DNA of 26,072 nucleotides from the NCBI GenBank assembly GCA_034658975.1, contig JAYEGJ010000129.1, positions 1 through 26,072 of the forward strand, in the 5' to 3' direction. Below, piece after piece: positions 1 through 7,659 of this stretch. The position numbers were made by a program, and so were the translations under genes. This stretch comes from SZUA-217 sp034658975. Its GTDB lineage: Bacteria; Actinomycetota; Acidimicrobiia; Spongiisociales; ZC4RG35. Numbering within the stretch: position 1 is the first letter of the stretch; each line of letters starts with the position of its first letter. The notes under the pieces are model-generated. The model made no database searches. It was not told the DNA's origin and saw nothing but the letters and a program-made list of their open reading frames with translations.

Positions 1-1065
1 ACGACCGAAGGGGCAACGACCACAACTGCGGACGAGACGACCACGACTGAGGGTGGCACAACCACCACCGCGGCTGCAGTCGAGCCGATCACCGCATGTC
101 AGGTCACTGACACCGGTGGCATCGACGACAAGTCGTTCAACCAGACCGCCTGGAAGGGTGTCACTGATGCCCAGGCAGCCGGTTACGCCACTGAGGATTC
201 CGACTTCGTCGAGTCTCAGACCGCCACCGACTACCAGCCGAACATCCAGGCATTCATCGACAAGGGCTGTGATCTGATCATCACGGTTGGCTTCCTGTTG
301 GGCGCCGACACCGAGACAATGGCTACGGCCAACCCGGACCAGAACTTCCAGATCATCGACTTCGCATATGGCGAAGGCGTGGTTCCGAACGTTCAGGGTG
401 CGGTCTTCGGTACCACCGATGCAGCCTTCCTGGCCGGTTACCTGGCCGCGGGCATGTCCGAGACCGGCGTTGTCGCCACCTACGGCGGTATCCAGATCCC
501 GTGTGGTGTGACCTGCTTCATGGACGGATTCGTCTATGGCGTTCGCTACTACAACCAGGAGAAGGGGACCGACGTCCAGGTGCTCGGCTGGAACCCAGAA
601 GAGCAGACCGGCGTGTTCACCGGTGACTTCGAGAACGAACTGAACGGTCGCAACGTGACCCAGTCGTTCGTCGATGAGAGCGCCGACGTGATCCTTCCCG
701 TCGCCGGCCCGGTCGGCAAGGGCTCTGCTGCTCTCGCCCAGGAAGAGGGTGATGTGTGGGTCATCGGTGTCGATGCCGACTGGTTCGTGACCCTTCCTGA
801 GTTCACAGACGTGATTCTCACTTCGGTCCTCAAGGGACTCGATGTCGCGGTGTCCACCGCCGTCAAGGACGTTGCCGAAGGCAACTTCCAGGGTGAGACC
901 CGTCTCTACGCCATCGCCGACGATGGCGTGGGACTCGGCCCTATCGCCGATGGCGTGCCCGCCGACCTCGCGGGAGAGGTTGAGGCGATCAAGGAAGCCC
1001 TCAAGGACGGCAGCCTGATCGCATGTGACATGGCAGACGGCGCAAGCGATTCTTGCGCGGGTTAG
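1..1065 (+). CDS. BMP-family ABC transporter substrate-binding lipoprotein (5' truncated)
   Basis: The gene is open from the first base with no start codon in view, so the signal peptide and lipobox lie outside the window. The first visible residues form a Thr/Glu-rich linker (TTEGATTTADETTTTEGG), typical of the tether between a lipidated cysteine and a binding domain in Gram-positive bacteria. The rest is a periplasmic-binding fold: the segment DTGGIDDKSFNQTAWKG matches the conserved start of Bmp/PnrA/Med receptors (DxGxxDDxSFNQ). Family members bind purine nucleosides or related ligands outside the membrane and pass them to a dedicated permease. The ATPase and two permeases downstream (1253-5204) are the expected partners. 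A strong terminator follows at once, so the receptor is probably made in excess over the membrane part. The ligand is inferred from the family. Confidence 0.93.
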   Translation, partial: TTEGATTTTADETTTTEGGTTTTAAAVEPITACQVTDTGGIDDKSFNQTAWKGVTDAQAAGYATEDSDFVESQTATDYQPNIQAFIDKGCDLIITVGFLLGADTETMATANPDQNFQIIDFAYGEGVVPNVQGAVFGTTDAAFLAGYLAAGMSETGVVATYGGIQIPCGVTCFMDGFVYGVRYYNQEKGTDVQVLGWNPEEQTGVFTGDFENELNGRNVTQSFVDESADVILPVAGPVGKGSAALAQEEGDVWVIGVDADWFVTLPEFTDVILTSVLKGLDVAVSTAVKDVAEGNFQGETRLYAIADDGVGLGPIADGVPADLAGEVEAIKEALKDGSLIACDMADGASDSCAG

Positions 1066-1105
1066 TGAGCTTATCTATCTCATAGACCAACAACAGCAAC
1101 GATGT

Positions 1106-1141
1106 GAAGACCCCCACCGGCATGGTGGGGGTCTTCTCTTT
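1106..1141 (+). terminator. Rho-independent terminator after the BMP receptor gene
   Basis: A perfect 13-bp stem (1106-1118 with 1124-1136, GAAGACCCCCACC and its complement) encloses a 5-base loop and is followed by TCTTTG. It starts about 40 bases after the receptor stop codon. It lies between the receptor and its own transporter genes, so it may act as a partial terminator that raises receptor mRNA relative to the ATPase and permeases. Confidence 0.85.
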
Positions 1142-1252
1142 GCCCGCTCGGCGAACCTCGGAGCGGACTGAAGCCAGTGCAGCTTCTGAAGGTAATGGCC
1201 TGAGACCGCGTGGCTATGCTTCGTAGCCAGTAATGAGCACGGGCGGTCGCTT

Positions 1253-2761
1253 TTGAAGCTGGAGTTGCGGAATGTCACCAAGAGGTTTCCTGGCGTCCTC
1301 GCCAATGACTCCGTAAACCTGACAGTCGAGTCCGGGGAGATCCTCGGGCTCCTCGGTGAGAACGGCGCGGGCAAGACCACGCTCATGAACATCCTCTACG
1401 GCCTCTACACCGCCGATGAGGGTGAGATCCTCGTCAACGGCGAGGTAGCCGCCTTCGATGGCCCCGGCGATGCGATTGCCGCCGGCATCGGGATGGTTCA
1501 CCAGCACTTCATGCTGGTTCCCGTCTTCGACGTGACCGAGAACGTCGTTTTGGGAGTCGAGCCCACCAAGGGACCGGTTGGCACCATCGACATGGCCGAG
1601 GCGAGAAGCGAGGTCCAGAAGATCTCGAGCCAATACAACTTGGAGATCGATCCTTCAGCCATCGTGGAGGACCTCCCTGTAGGGATTCAGCAGCGCATCG
1701 AGATCATCAAGGTGCTTTTCCGGGACGCCGAGATCATCGTCTTCGACGAGCCAACATCCGTACTTACTCCTCAGGAGGTGGAAGACTTCTTCGGAATCGT
1801 CAACGGTCTCAAGGAGTCGGGCAAGGGGATCATCTTCATCACTCACAAGCTGGGTGAGATCCTCGAAGTTGCCGATCGGATCTCGGTGCTTCGACGTGGC
1901 GCCATCGTCGGTGAGGCGATCCCGGATCAGGTTTCGAAGGAGCAACTTGCCGAGCTGATGGTGGGGCGCCCCGTGGATCTCGTGGTGGAAAAGGAGGAGG
2001 CAACTCCCAGCGACGTTGTCCTGTCGGTGAAGGACCTGGTTGTCGTTGACGAGCGCCAACACACCGCGGTCGACAATGTCAGTTTCGTGGTTCGATCAGG
2101 CGAGATCGTGGGCATTGCCGGTGTCCAGGGCAATGGTCAGACCGAGCTCGTCGAAGCGCTGACAGGCCTCATCGATCCTCTTGGCGGACATGTAACCCTG
2201 GGCGACACGGACGTCACGCTGGCATCGCCGCGCCATATGCACCGCAGCAGCGTTGCGCATGTTCCGGAGGATCGTCAGAGGTCCGGTCTGGTGCTCAGTT
2301 TCGACCTCGCCGAGAACCTGGTACTCGACAGCTACTACTCCGAGCCGTACAGCCACGGAATTCGGATGGACTGGGACTATGCCCACACTCATGCCGACGA
2401 GTTGATCGAGCAGTACGACATCAGAACGCCGTCTTCAACGGTCAGCGCCGGCAATCTCTCCGGCGGTAATCAGCAGAAGCTGATCGTTGCTCGTGAGTTC
2501 TCCCGCGATACCAGGCTGATCATCGCCTCCCAGCCAACGCGAGGCATCGACGTCGGTTCCATCGAGTACATCCATAAACGCATCGTGGAAGAGAGAGACG
2601 AGGGCGCTGCGGTACTCATCGTCTCCAGCGAGTTGGACGAGGTCATGGCGCTGTCCGATCGGATCCTCGTCATGTACCGGGGGCGGATAGTTGCCGAAGT
2701 CGCCGATGGCGAGGCGACTGCGACGGAATTGGGTCTCTACATGGCCGGGTCGTCGGCATGA
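1253..2761 (+). CDS. Sugar/nucleoside-type ABC transporter ATPase with two nucleotide-binding domains
   Basis: This 502-aa protein has two ABC ATPase domains in tandem, as in the RbsA/NupO (YufO) type that serves BMP-family receptors. The first domain has Walker A GENGAGKTT at residues 35-43, a divergent signature (LPVGIQQRIEI) and Walker B IIVFDEPTSVL. The second has the degenerate Walker A usual in this family (GVQGNGQTEL), signature LSGGNQQKLIVARE, and a Gln in the Walker B region (IIASQPTRG) instead of DEPT. It would power import through the two permeases downstream. The start is TTG at 1253, because no ATG or GTG lies in frame between there and the upstream terminator; no clear ribosome site is seen, so the exact start is uncertain. 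The stop overlaps the next ATG (ATGA at 2758-2761), indicating translational coupling. Confidence 0.93.
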   Translation: MKLELRNVTKRFPGVLANDSVNLTVESGEILGLLGENGAGKTTLMNILYGLYTADEGEILVNGEVAAFDGPGDAIAAGIGMVHQHFMLVPVFDVTENVVLGVEPTKGPVGTIDMAEARSEVQKISSQYNLEIDPSAIVEDLPVGIQQRIEIIKVLFRDAEIIVFDEPTSVLTPQEVEDFFGIVNGLKESGKGIIFITHKLGEILEVADRISVLRRGAIVGEAIPDQVSKEQLAELMVGRPVDLVVEKEEATPSDVVLSVKDLVVVDERQHTAVDNVSFVVRSGEIVGIAGVQGNGQTELVEALTGLIDPLGGHVTLGDTDVTLASPRHMHRSSVAHVPEDRQRSGLVLSFDLAENLVLDSYYSEPYSHGIRMDWDYAHTHADELIEQYDIRTPSSTVSAGNLSGGNQQKLIVAREFSRDTRLIIASQPTRGIDVGSIEYIHKRIVEERDEGAAVLIVSSELDEVMALSDRILVMYRGRIVAEVADGEATATELGLYMAGSSA

Positions 2762-3951
2762 GCGAGGAAGCCAAGGTGCCGCAGCAAGAGGAGAAGCAGT
2801 CGGAAGACCAGCAGCCCAAGGAGCCACGCTGGATCGAGAAGGTCGCCCCCAAGGACGTCGATTGGGGAACGCTCGTGGTGATTCCCCTCCTGGCGGTGCT
2901 TTCGGCCCTGATCGTCGGAGCGGTGTTGATCGTCATCTCTGAAGGCTTCGATGCGATCCTCCCTGCGTACAAGGCCCTGTTCCAGGGTGCTTTTGTTGGC
3001 TGGAACTCCATATCCGAAACCCTGCTCGTCTCCACACCTCTGATTCTCGCCGGCTTGGCGGTTGGGCTCGGGTTCCGAGCCGGTCTGTTCAACATCGGCG
3101 CCGAGGGTCAGATGACCATCGGCGGTCTCACCGCGGTGATCGCCGGCATCTCCTTCGAGGGTCTGCCGGCGGTGGTCCACCTTCCGCTGGCGCTGCTCGC
3201 CGGAGTTCTGGGTGGTGCGCTGTGGGGATTCATCCCCGGTGTCCTGCGGGCAAAGACGGGGGCCCACGAGGTGATCACCACGATCATGCTCAACTTCATC
3301 GCCTTCCGCACCCTCGATTACATCCTCAAACAGCCGTTCGTCCAGGCCGAGGGCCGTTTCGACCCGATTTCGCAAGAGGTGCTGCCTTCTGCGCGGTTGC
3401 CGAGAATCCTCACCTGGCTCCCCGTCGAAGGGGCGGAGCAGTTCCGTCTCAACCTCGGGTTCCTGATCGCCCTCGCTGTCGCCTGGGTGGTCTATTGGGT
3501 CTTGTTCAAAACGACGATCGGCTTCGAGTTCCGGGCGGTAGGCGCCAATCCTTCGGCGGCCAAGTATGGGGGAATCGGTGTGGTCTCTGCAATCATCCTC
3601 GTGATGGTCTTCGCCGGTGGTCTTGCCGGTCTCGGTGGTGCCAATGAGACCCTTGGAGTGCTCGGCCGTGCTTTCCCCGGCTTCACCGCTCAAATCGGCT
3701 TCGATGCCATTGCTCTTGCCTTGCTCGGACGATCTCACCCCGGTGGGATCCTCATGGCCTCGTTCTTGTTCGGTGCTCTTCGTGTCGGCGGACGGACCAT
3801 GAACACCCAGACAGACGTGGGGATCGACCTGATCGTCGTCATCCAGGCACTGATCATCGTGTTCATAGCTGCCCCTGAACTGGTCCGGGCCATCTACCGG
3901 GTCAAGGGTGGCAAGGAGGCAGAGCAATTGACGAGAGGGTGGTCGACATGA
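2758..3951 (+). CDS. ABC transporter permease (BMP/nucleoside importer), subunit 1
   Basis: A 397-aa integral membrane protein of the branched-chain permease fold (BPD_transp_2), resembling NupP/YufP. A charged cytoplasmic N-terminus of about 35 residues, rich in Glu, Lys and Gln, precedes the first membrane helix (TLVVIPLLAVLSALIVGAVL). The conserved region GLGFRAGLFNIGAEGQMTIGG is the hallmark of this permease class, and AHEVITTIMLNFIA is the loop expected to contact the ATPase. It would form the channel with the next gene product. ATGA overlaps join it to the ATPase upstream and the second permease downstream, so the three should be translated together. Substrate is inferred from the nearby BMP receptor. 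Confidence 0.92.
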   Translation: MSEEAKVPQQEEKQSEDQQPKEPRWIEKVAPKDVDWGTLVVIPLLAVLSALIVGAVLIVISEGFDAILPAYKALFQGAFVGWNSISETLLVSTPLILAGLAVGLGFRAGLFNIGAEGQMTIGGLTAVIAGISFEGLPAVVHLPLALLAGVLGGALWGFIPGVLRAKTGAHEVITTIMLNFIAFRTLDYILKQPFVQAEGRFDPISQEVLPSARLPRILTWLPVEGAEQFRLNLGFLIALAVAWVVYWVLFKTTIGFEFRAVGANPSAAKYGGIGVVSAIILVMVFAGGLAGLGGANETLGVLGRAFPGFTAQIGFDAIALALLGRSHPGGILMASFLFGALRVGGRTMNTQTDVGIDLIVVIQALIIVFIAAPELVRAIYRVKGGKEAEQLTRGWST

Positions 3952-5204
3952 CCGCTGTTGCCGAGTCGGTTGAACTCGTCCGTCTGCCGGCCGAAGTGCG
4001 GCGAGCCCGGATTCTGGGTGTCGTCTACCTGGTCTTGGCGGCTCTGGTGTTCTTTGGGTTTGCCGTCGGGACCGAGGGCGACGTCACGTTCAGGTTTGGC
4101 GAGAAGCCCGGTGACCTCGATTGGACGGTGTCGGCCGCAGGCCTGGCCACGTTCACAGCGATCGTCTTCGCGTTTCTTGGTGGCGTCCAACTGGTACGGG
4201 GTTTTGGCAAGAAGACCAACCTCGTGCTGTCACTTGCGATGGGCCTCTTCGCGATCTCATTCCTCGGTTGGGCCGCAGCCGGCAAGTCCTTCTCCATGAC
4301 TGGAATACTGGTGACCACGGTGGCGCTGGCGGCCCCCATTGCGTTTGGTGCTCTTTCTGGCGTGATGTGTGAGCGGGTGGCGGTGATCAACATCGGGATC
4401 GAGGGGATGTTGCTCGGCGGTGCCTTCACCGCGGCGGTGGTGGGCTCCCTAGCGACCCCTTGGCTCGGTCTCGTCGGGGCCAGCCTCACCGGTGGCGTAC
4501 TGGCCCTCGGCCTGGCGGTTCTAGCCATCAAGTACCGGGTGGACCAGATCATTGCCGGCGTCGTGATCACCATCTTCGCCCTCGGCCTCACGTCGTTCCT
4601 GAGCGCACAATTCCTCGTCGAGAACTCCCAGGAATACAACAACCCCGGTGTTCTCGGCCCGATCAGGATCCCACTCCTGGCCGATATCCCCGTGCTTGGG
4701 AGGATCTTCTTCAGCCAGAACATCTTCATCTACTCCATGTACCTGCTTGTCATCGGTCTCACATATGCGCTGTTCAAGACGCGATGGGGTCTTCGCTCCC
4801 GGGCCGTGGGTGAGCATCCGAAGGCGGCAGACACGCTTGGCATCAACGTGTTCCGCAAGCGTTACATCAACGTGTTCATCGGAGGCCTGATCGCGGGCTT
4901 TGGTGGTGCCTACTTCACCATCGGCTCGGTTGGCGGTTTCAACGAGAACATGACTGCCGGCCGCGGATTCATCGGCCTGGCCGCAATGATCTTCGGCCGC
5001 TGGCACCCGGTTGGTGCGCTGGCGGCCGCCCTGGTGTTCGGGTTTGCGGACTCGCTTCAGGTGAAGCTGGCGATCCTCGACACCGGCATCCCATCGGAGT
5101 TTCTGCTCATGGCGCCCTACCTGGTCACGATCGTCGTCGTGGCCGGGGTGGTGGGTCAGGCGAGACCGCCCGCCGCGGACGGCCAGCCCTACATCAAGGA
5201 GTAG
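3948..5204 (+). CDS. ABC transporter permease (BMP/nucleoside importer), subunit 2
   Basis: A second BPD_transp_2 permease, about 418 aa, resembling NupQ/YufQ. The motif GVMCERVAVINIGIEGMLLGGAF is the counterpart of the signature region in subunit 1, and KYRVDQIIAGVVITIFALG is the ATPase-contact region. The N-terminal ~110 residues add extra hydrophobic segments before the core, so it is somewhat long for the family. I prefer ATG at 3948 over an in-frame GTG at 3939: GAGAGGG at 3933-3939 is 8 bases before the ATG, and the start then overlaps the upstream stop as ATGA, like the preceding junction. The gene ends 5 bases from the convergent zinc-ribbon gene, with no visible terminator between them. 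Confidence 0.91.
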   Translation: MTAVAESVELVRLPAEVRRARILGVVYLVLAALVFFGFAVGTEGDVTFRFGEKPGDLDWTVSAAGLATFTAIVFAFLGGVQLVRGFGKKTNLVLSLAMGLFAISFLGWAAAGKSFSMTGILVTTVALAAPIAFGALSGVMCERVAVINIGIEGMLLGGAFTAAVVGSLATPWLGLVGASLTGGVLALGLAVLAIKYRVDQIIAGVVITIFALGLTSFLSAQFLVENSQEYNNPGVLGPIRIPLLADIPVLGRIFFSQNIFIYSMYLLVIGLTYALFKTRWGLRSRAVGEHPKAADTLGINVFRKRYINVFIGGLIAGFGGAYFTIGSVGGFNENMTAGRGFIGLAAMIFGRWHPVGALAAALVFGFADSLQVKLAILDTGIPSEFLLMAPYLVTIVVVAGVVGQARPPAADGQPYIKE

Positions 5205-5209
5205 GTCGG

Positions 5210-6163
5210 CTAACCCTCTTCGCTGGTGGGGTTGGCCGGGTATCCCCAAATGACGATCTTGTCGATAGCCAGCTCGCGGAAGACGTTGCCTTCGGTCACC
5301 TCGGCTTGATAAGCGCTCTCGATCGTGATCAGGACACCGTTGGTGCTGAGTGCCACGAAGTCGACTGTCTGGAGGCCGGGAGTATCCTTGAGCTCGATCG
5401 GAATCTGGGCGAGTGAGCCGTCGGCGTCGAGTGTCAGGCCACGGGCCCGGTAGTTCTGCCTGAACCGCTCCGGTTCCTCGACCCCGCTCCAGTCGATCCT
5501 GGTGACGGTCATCGGCTGGCGGAAGATCAGCTCGATCGTCATCGTCTCCTCGGCGTCGAGAATCTCCTCCCAGTTGACCTGATACTCGCCCTCGTCGGTG
5601 AGGAGGTTTCCGCAGGTGAGTGATCCGAGGCCATCGTGGGAGCACTTGACGTCGAGAATGTCGATTACGGCCGGTTCCTGGACAGTTGCCAGCGTCGTGC
5701 TGACTTGGGGTGTCGTCGTATCCGTTGCCGCGGGGTCACCGCTGAAGACATTGAACAGGAGCGCCACGACGATGACGACGAACAGGAGACCGCTGATGGC
5801 AAGGGCCGCACGGACACCGGCCGTCGCCTGGACCGCCGGTCGAGGAGCCGTCGGCAGCGGTGCCTGGCTCAACCGGGCGCCGCACTCCTGGCAGTGTCTG
5901 TTGGATTCGGGGTTGGAAGCACCACAGGAAGGGCAGTTCACGTCATGCCCGCCGACCGTGATCGGCGTCTCACCGGTATCACTCGGTGGTGTGTCTTCGA
6001 GAGAGAACTCCTCGTAGGAGCCGTCGGAGCTGACGTTGACGATGTTTCCGGGCGCGTGTGAGTGAGTGGGAGACATCGGATCGATGAATGACCCACAGTT
6101 AGGGCAAAACTGTTCGTCGGTGGCGACTTCTGCGCCACACTGATCGCACTTCTGGGAGACCAC
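5210..6163 (-). CDS. Zinc-ribbon, single-pass membrane protein with NADase-type/discoidin-like extracellular domain
   Basis: The 317-aa product starts with two zinc ribbons, CxxC pairs at C6/C9-C20/C23 and C77/C80-C91/C94, separated by an acidic low-complexity stretch. A transmembrane helix follows at about residues 119-140 (LAISGLLFVVIVVALLFNVF), then a Thr-rich linker and a ~160-residue beta-rich domain ending in LAIDKIVIWGY. The order zinc ribbon, helix, discoidin-like domain matches actinobacterial proteins described as carrying a NADase-type glycan-binding domain; that assignment comes from pattern memory and is moderately sure. The ribbons would face the cytoplasm and the sugar-binding-like domain the outside. 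The start is GTG at 6163, directly after AAGGAGGG, with unusually short spacing. The gene is divergent from the radA cluster. Confidence 0.78.
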   Translation of the reverse strand: MVSQKCDQCGAEVATDEQFCPNCGSFIDPMSPTHSHAPGNIVNVSSDGSYEEFSLEDTPPSDTGETPITVGGHDVNCPSCGASNPESNRHCQECGARLSQAPLPTAPRPAVQATAGVRAALAISGLLFVVIVVALLFNVFSGDPAATDTTTPQVSTTLATVQEPAVIDILDVKCSHDGLGSLTCGNLLTDEGEYQVNWEEILDAEETMTIELIFRQPMTVTRIDWSGVEEPERFRQNYRARGLTLDADGSLAQIPIELKDTPGLQTVDFVALSTNGVLITIESAYQAEVTEGNVFRELAIDKIVIWGYPANPTSEEG

Positions 6164-6180
6164 GCCCTCCTTCGGAGCGG

Positions 6181-6186
6181 TATTGT
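6181..6186 (+). promoter_or_regulatory. Candidate -10 element (TATTGT) for the small-peptide/radA operon
   Basis: TATTGT lies 9 bases before the ATG of the 40-codon ORF at 6196, so transcription would begin almost at the start codon. No good -35 is visible. The same TANNNT-short gap-start layout recurs before several genes in this window. Confidence 0.35.
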
Positions 6187-6195
6187 GCCACGGGT

Positions 6196-6318
6196 ATGCA
6201 GGTGATGGCCGTCAGAACGTATGAGCCATGGACGGTTGGATCGCTATTGGCGGGACTCGTCCTTCTCGCCATACTCGTAGTCGTGTTGATTGTCGCATTG
6301 CAGCGCGGTAATCGATAA
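6196..6318 (+). CDS. Small single-pass membrane protein (40 aa), unknown function
   Basis: ATG at 6196 opens 40 codons ending in TAA at 6318. The peptide begins MQVMAVRTYEPWTVGS, continues as one long hydrophobic helix of Leu, Val, Ala and Ile (about residues 16-35), and ends with the basic tail QRGNR, which favours an inside C-terminus. A -10-like TATTGT lies 9 bases upstream, giving a near-leaderless start. Its stop is only 17 bases before the inferred radA start, so it could be co-transcribed and translationally coupled to radA. I recognise no family. Support is the helix plus charged tail and the position; it could still be a chance ORF. Confidence 0.5.
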   Translation: MQVMAVRTYEPWTVGSLLAGLVLLAILVVVLIVALQRGNR

Positions 6319-6335
6319 CCGACAGGAGTCCGACT

Positions 6336-7646
6336 ATCGCCAGTTTCAGATGTGAGTCTTGCGGCCATCGATCCCCCAAGTGGATGGGTTTCTGCCCGCA
6401 GTGCGGCAACGGGGAACCCCTTGTGGAGATGGGCGAAGCCGTCTCGAAGCGCGCCGCCCCTTCGAAGGCCGTTTCGGTGATCCAGGCCGCCGAGATGGAA
6501 GCCGACCGCTCCTCGACCGGATGGGCAGAGGTCGACCGTGTTCTCGGTGGTGGTCTGGTGAGAGGTTCAGCCGTTCTCCTCGGAGGAGAGCCGGGTGTCG
6601 GGAAGTCGACCCTGCTTCTCCAGTTGGCCGGTTCGCTGGCGCAGGCCGGATCGAGCGTTGTCATCGCCAGTGCCGAGGAATCGATTCAGCAGGTGTCTCT
6701 TCGTGCCTCCAGACTCGGAGTGCAGAACCCGGACGTGCAGTTGGTGGCCGATGACGACGTGGACGCCATCGTGGCCCTCACGGAGCAGAGCAGGCCCTCC
6801 CTCGTAGTGATCGACTCGATCCAAACGGTCGGCGTTCGCGAAGTCGCCAGCGCTCCCGGTGGCGTGGCTCAGGTTCGGGAAAGCGCCGCTCGCTTGATCC
6901 GAATGGCGAAGACCACCGGCACCACCGTCATCCTCGTGGGCCACGTCACCAAGGACGGCGGGCTGGCGGGGCCCAAGATCCTCGAGCACATGGTTGATGT
7001 CGTGCTCTATCTGGAGGGTGATCCCGATCGCGGATTCCGGGTGTTGCGAAGCATCAAGAACCGGTTCGGCGCCACCCATGTGTCGGGCATGTTCGACATG
7101 CAGTCCGACGGTCTGGCTGAAGTGGCCGACCCATCGAAGGTCTTTCTGCACGGTTGGGAGTCTGAGGTTCCCGGCACCGTTGTCTTTCCAGCCGTCGAGG
7201 GTCGTCGCTCCGTCCTCGTCGAGATCCAGGCTCTGGTGGCGCCTTCGAAGCAGATGCAGCCGCGACGGTCTATCCGGGGCCTCGACGCCGCCCGGGTCAA
7301 CCAGGTCCTGGCCGTCTTGCAGCGTCATGCCGATCTCGACGTCCAGGACCAGGAGGTCTATGTCAACGTCGTCGGCGGGTGGCGTCTCGACGAGCCGGGT
7401 TGCGACCTTGCAGTCGCACTGGCGATCGCTTCGTCGGCTCTCGGTAGGCCTCTAGGCAGGCTCGCCGCCTGGGGTGAAGTGGGTCTTGCCGGTGAGGTCA
7501 GATCGATCCCCTTTGAGGGCCGAAGGGTGAGCGAACTCGACAGGATGGGTCTGAATAATCGGATCGCGCCTTCGGACGCCGAGCCGATGCGTCTCGCCGA
7601 CGCATTGAACAGGGCGGGGCTGCATCCCGGTGATGGGTTCAAGTGA
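6336..7646 (+). CDS. radA: DNA repair protein RadA (Sms), apparently starting at ATC
   Basis: RadA is a DnaB-like branch-migration ATPase in recombinational repair. The sequence shows an N-terminal C4 zinc finger (C6/C9-C20/C23 counting from ATC), Walker A GEPGVGKS near residues 84-91, the RadA-specific KNRFG motif (IKNRFGATHVSGMF) and a C-terminal Lon-like domain. The first finger half (CESCG) precedes the first ATG (6384), and a stop codon lies at 6309-6311 in the same frame. Between that stop and the finger no ATG, GTG, TTG or CTG occurs in frame. ATC at 6336 sits 7 bases after AGGAG (6324-6328) and would give a 436-aa protein starting MASFRCESCG, the normal family layout. Starting at 6384 would leave half a zinc finger. 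disA follows closely. Confidence 0.92.
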   Translation: MASFRCESCGHRSPKWMGFCPQCGNGEPLVEMGEAVSKRAAPSKAVSVIQAAEMEADRSSTGWAEVDRVLGGGLVRGSAVLLGGEPGVGKSTLLLQLAGSLAQAGSSVVIASAEESIQQVSLRASRLGVQNPDVQLVADDDVDAIVALTEQSRPSLVVIDSIQTVGVREVASAPGGVAQVRESAARLIRMAKTTGTTVILVGHVTKDGGLAGPKILEHMVDVVLYLEGDPDRGFRVLRSIKNRFGATHVSGMFDMQSDGLAEVADPSKVFLHGWESEVPGTVVFPAVEGRRSVLVEIQALVAPSKQMQPRRSIRGLDAARVNQVLAVLQRHADLDVQDQEVYVNVVGGWRLDEPGCDLAVALAIASSALGRPLGRLAAWGEVGLAGEVRSIPFEGRRVSELDRMGLNNRIAPSDAEPMRLADALNRAGLHPGDGFK

Positions 7647-7652
7647 TAGCCT
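7647..7652 (+). promoter_or_regulatory. Candidate -10 element (TAGCCT) before disA
   Basis: TAGCCT directly follows the radA stop codon and is 7 bases before GTG 7660, the spacing of a leaderless actinobacterial promoter. No convincing -35 is seen. It supports GTG 7660 as the disA start over the earlier GTG 7630 and ATG 7633. Confidence 0.3.
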
Positions 7653-7659
7653 GAGCGAT

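Noticed and set aside
2737..3927. Long minus-strand frame opposite the first permease.
   Set aside because: It is a shadow of the permease gene: Asp, Glu, Arg, Gly and His-rich with no domain, while the plus-strand product is a clear membrane protein.
4521..5645. Long minus-strand frame across the second permease and the end of the zinc-ribbon gene.
   Set aside because: It spans two well-supported genes on other frames and its product is a basic, low-complexity translation.
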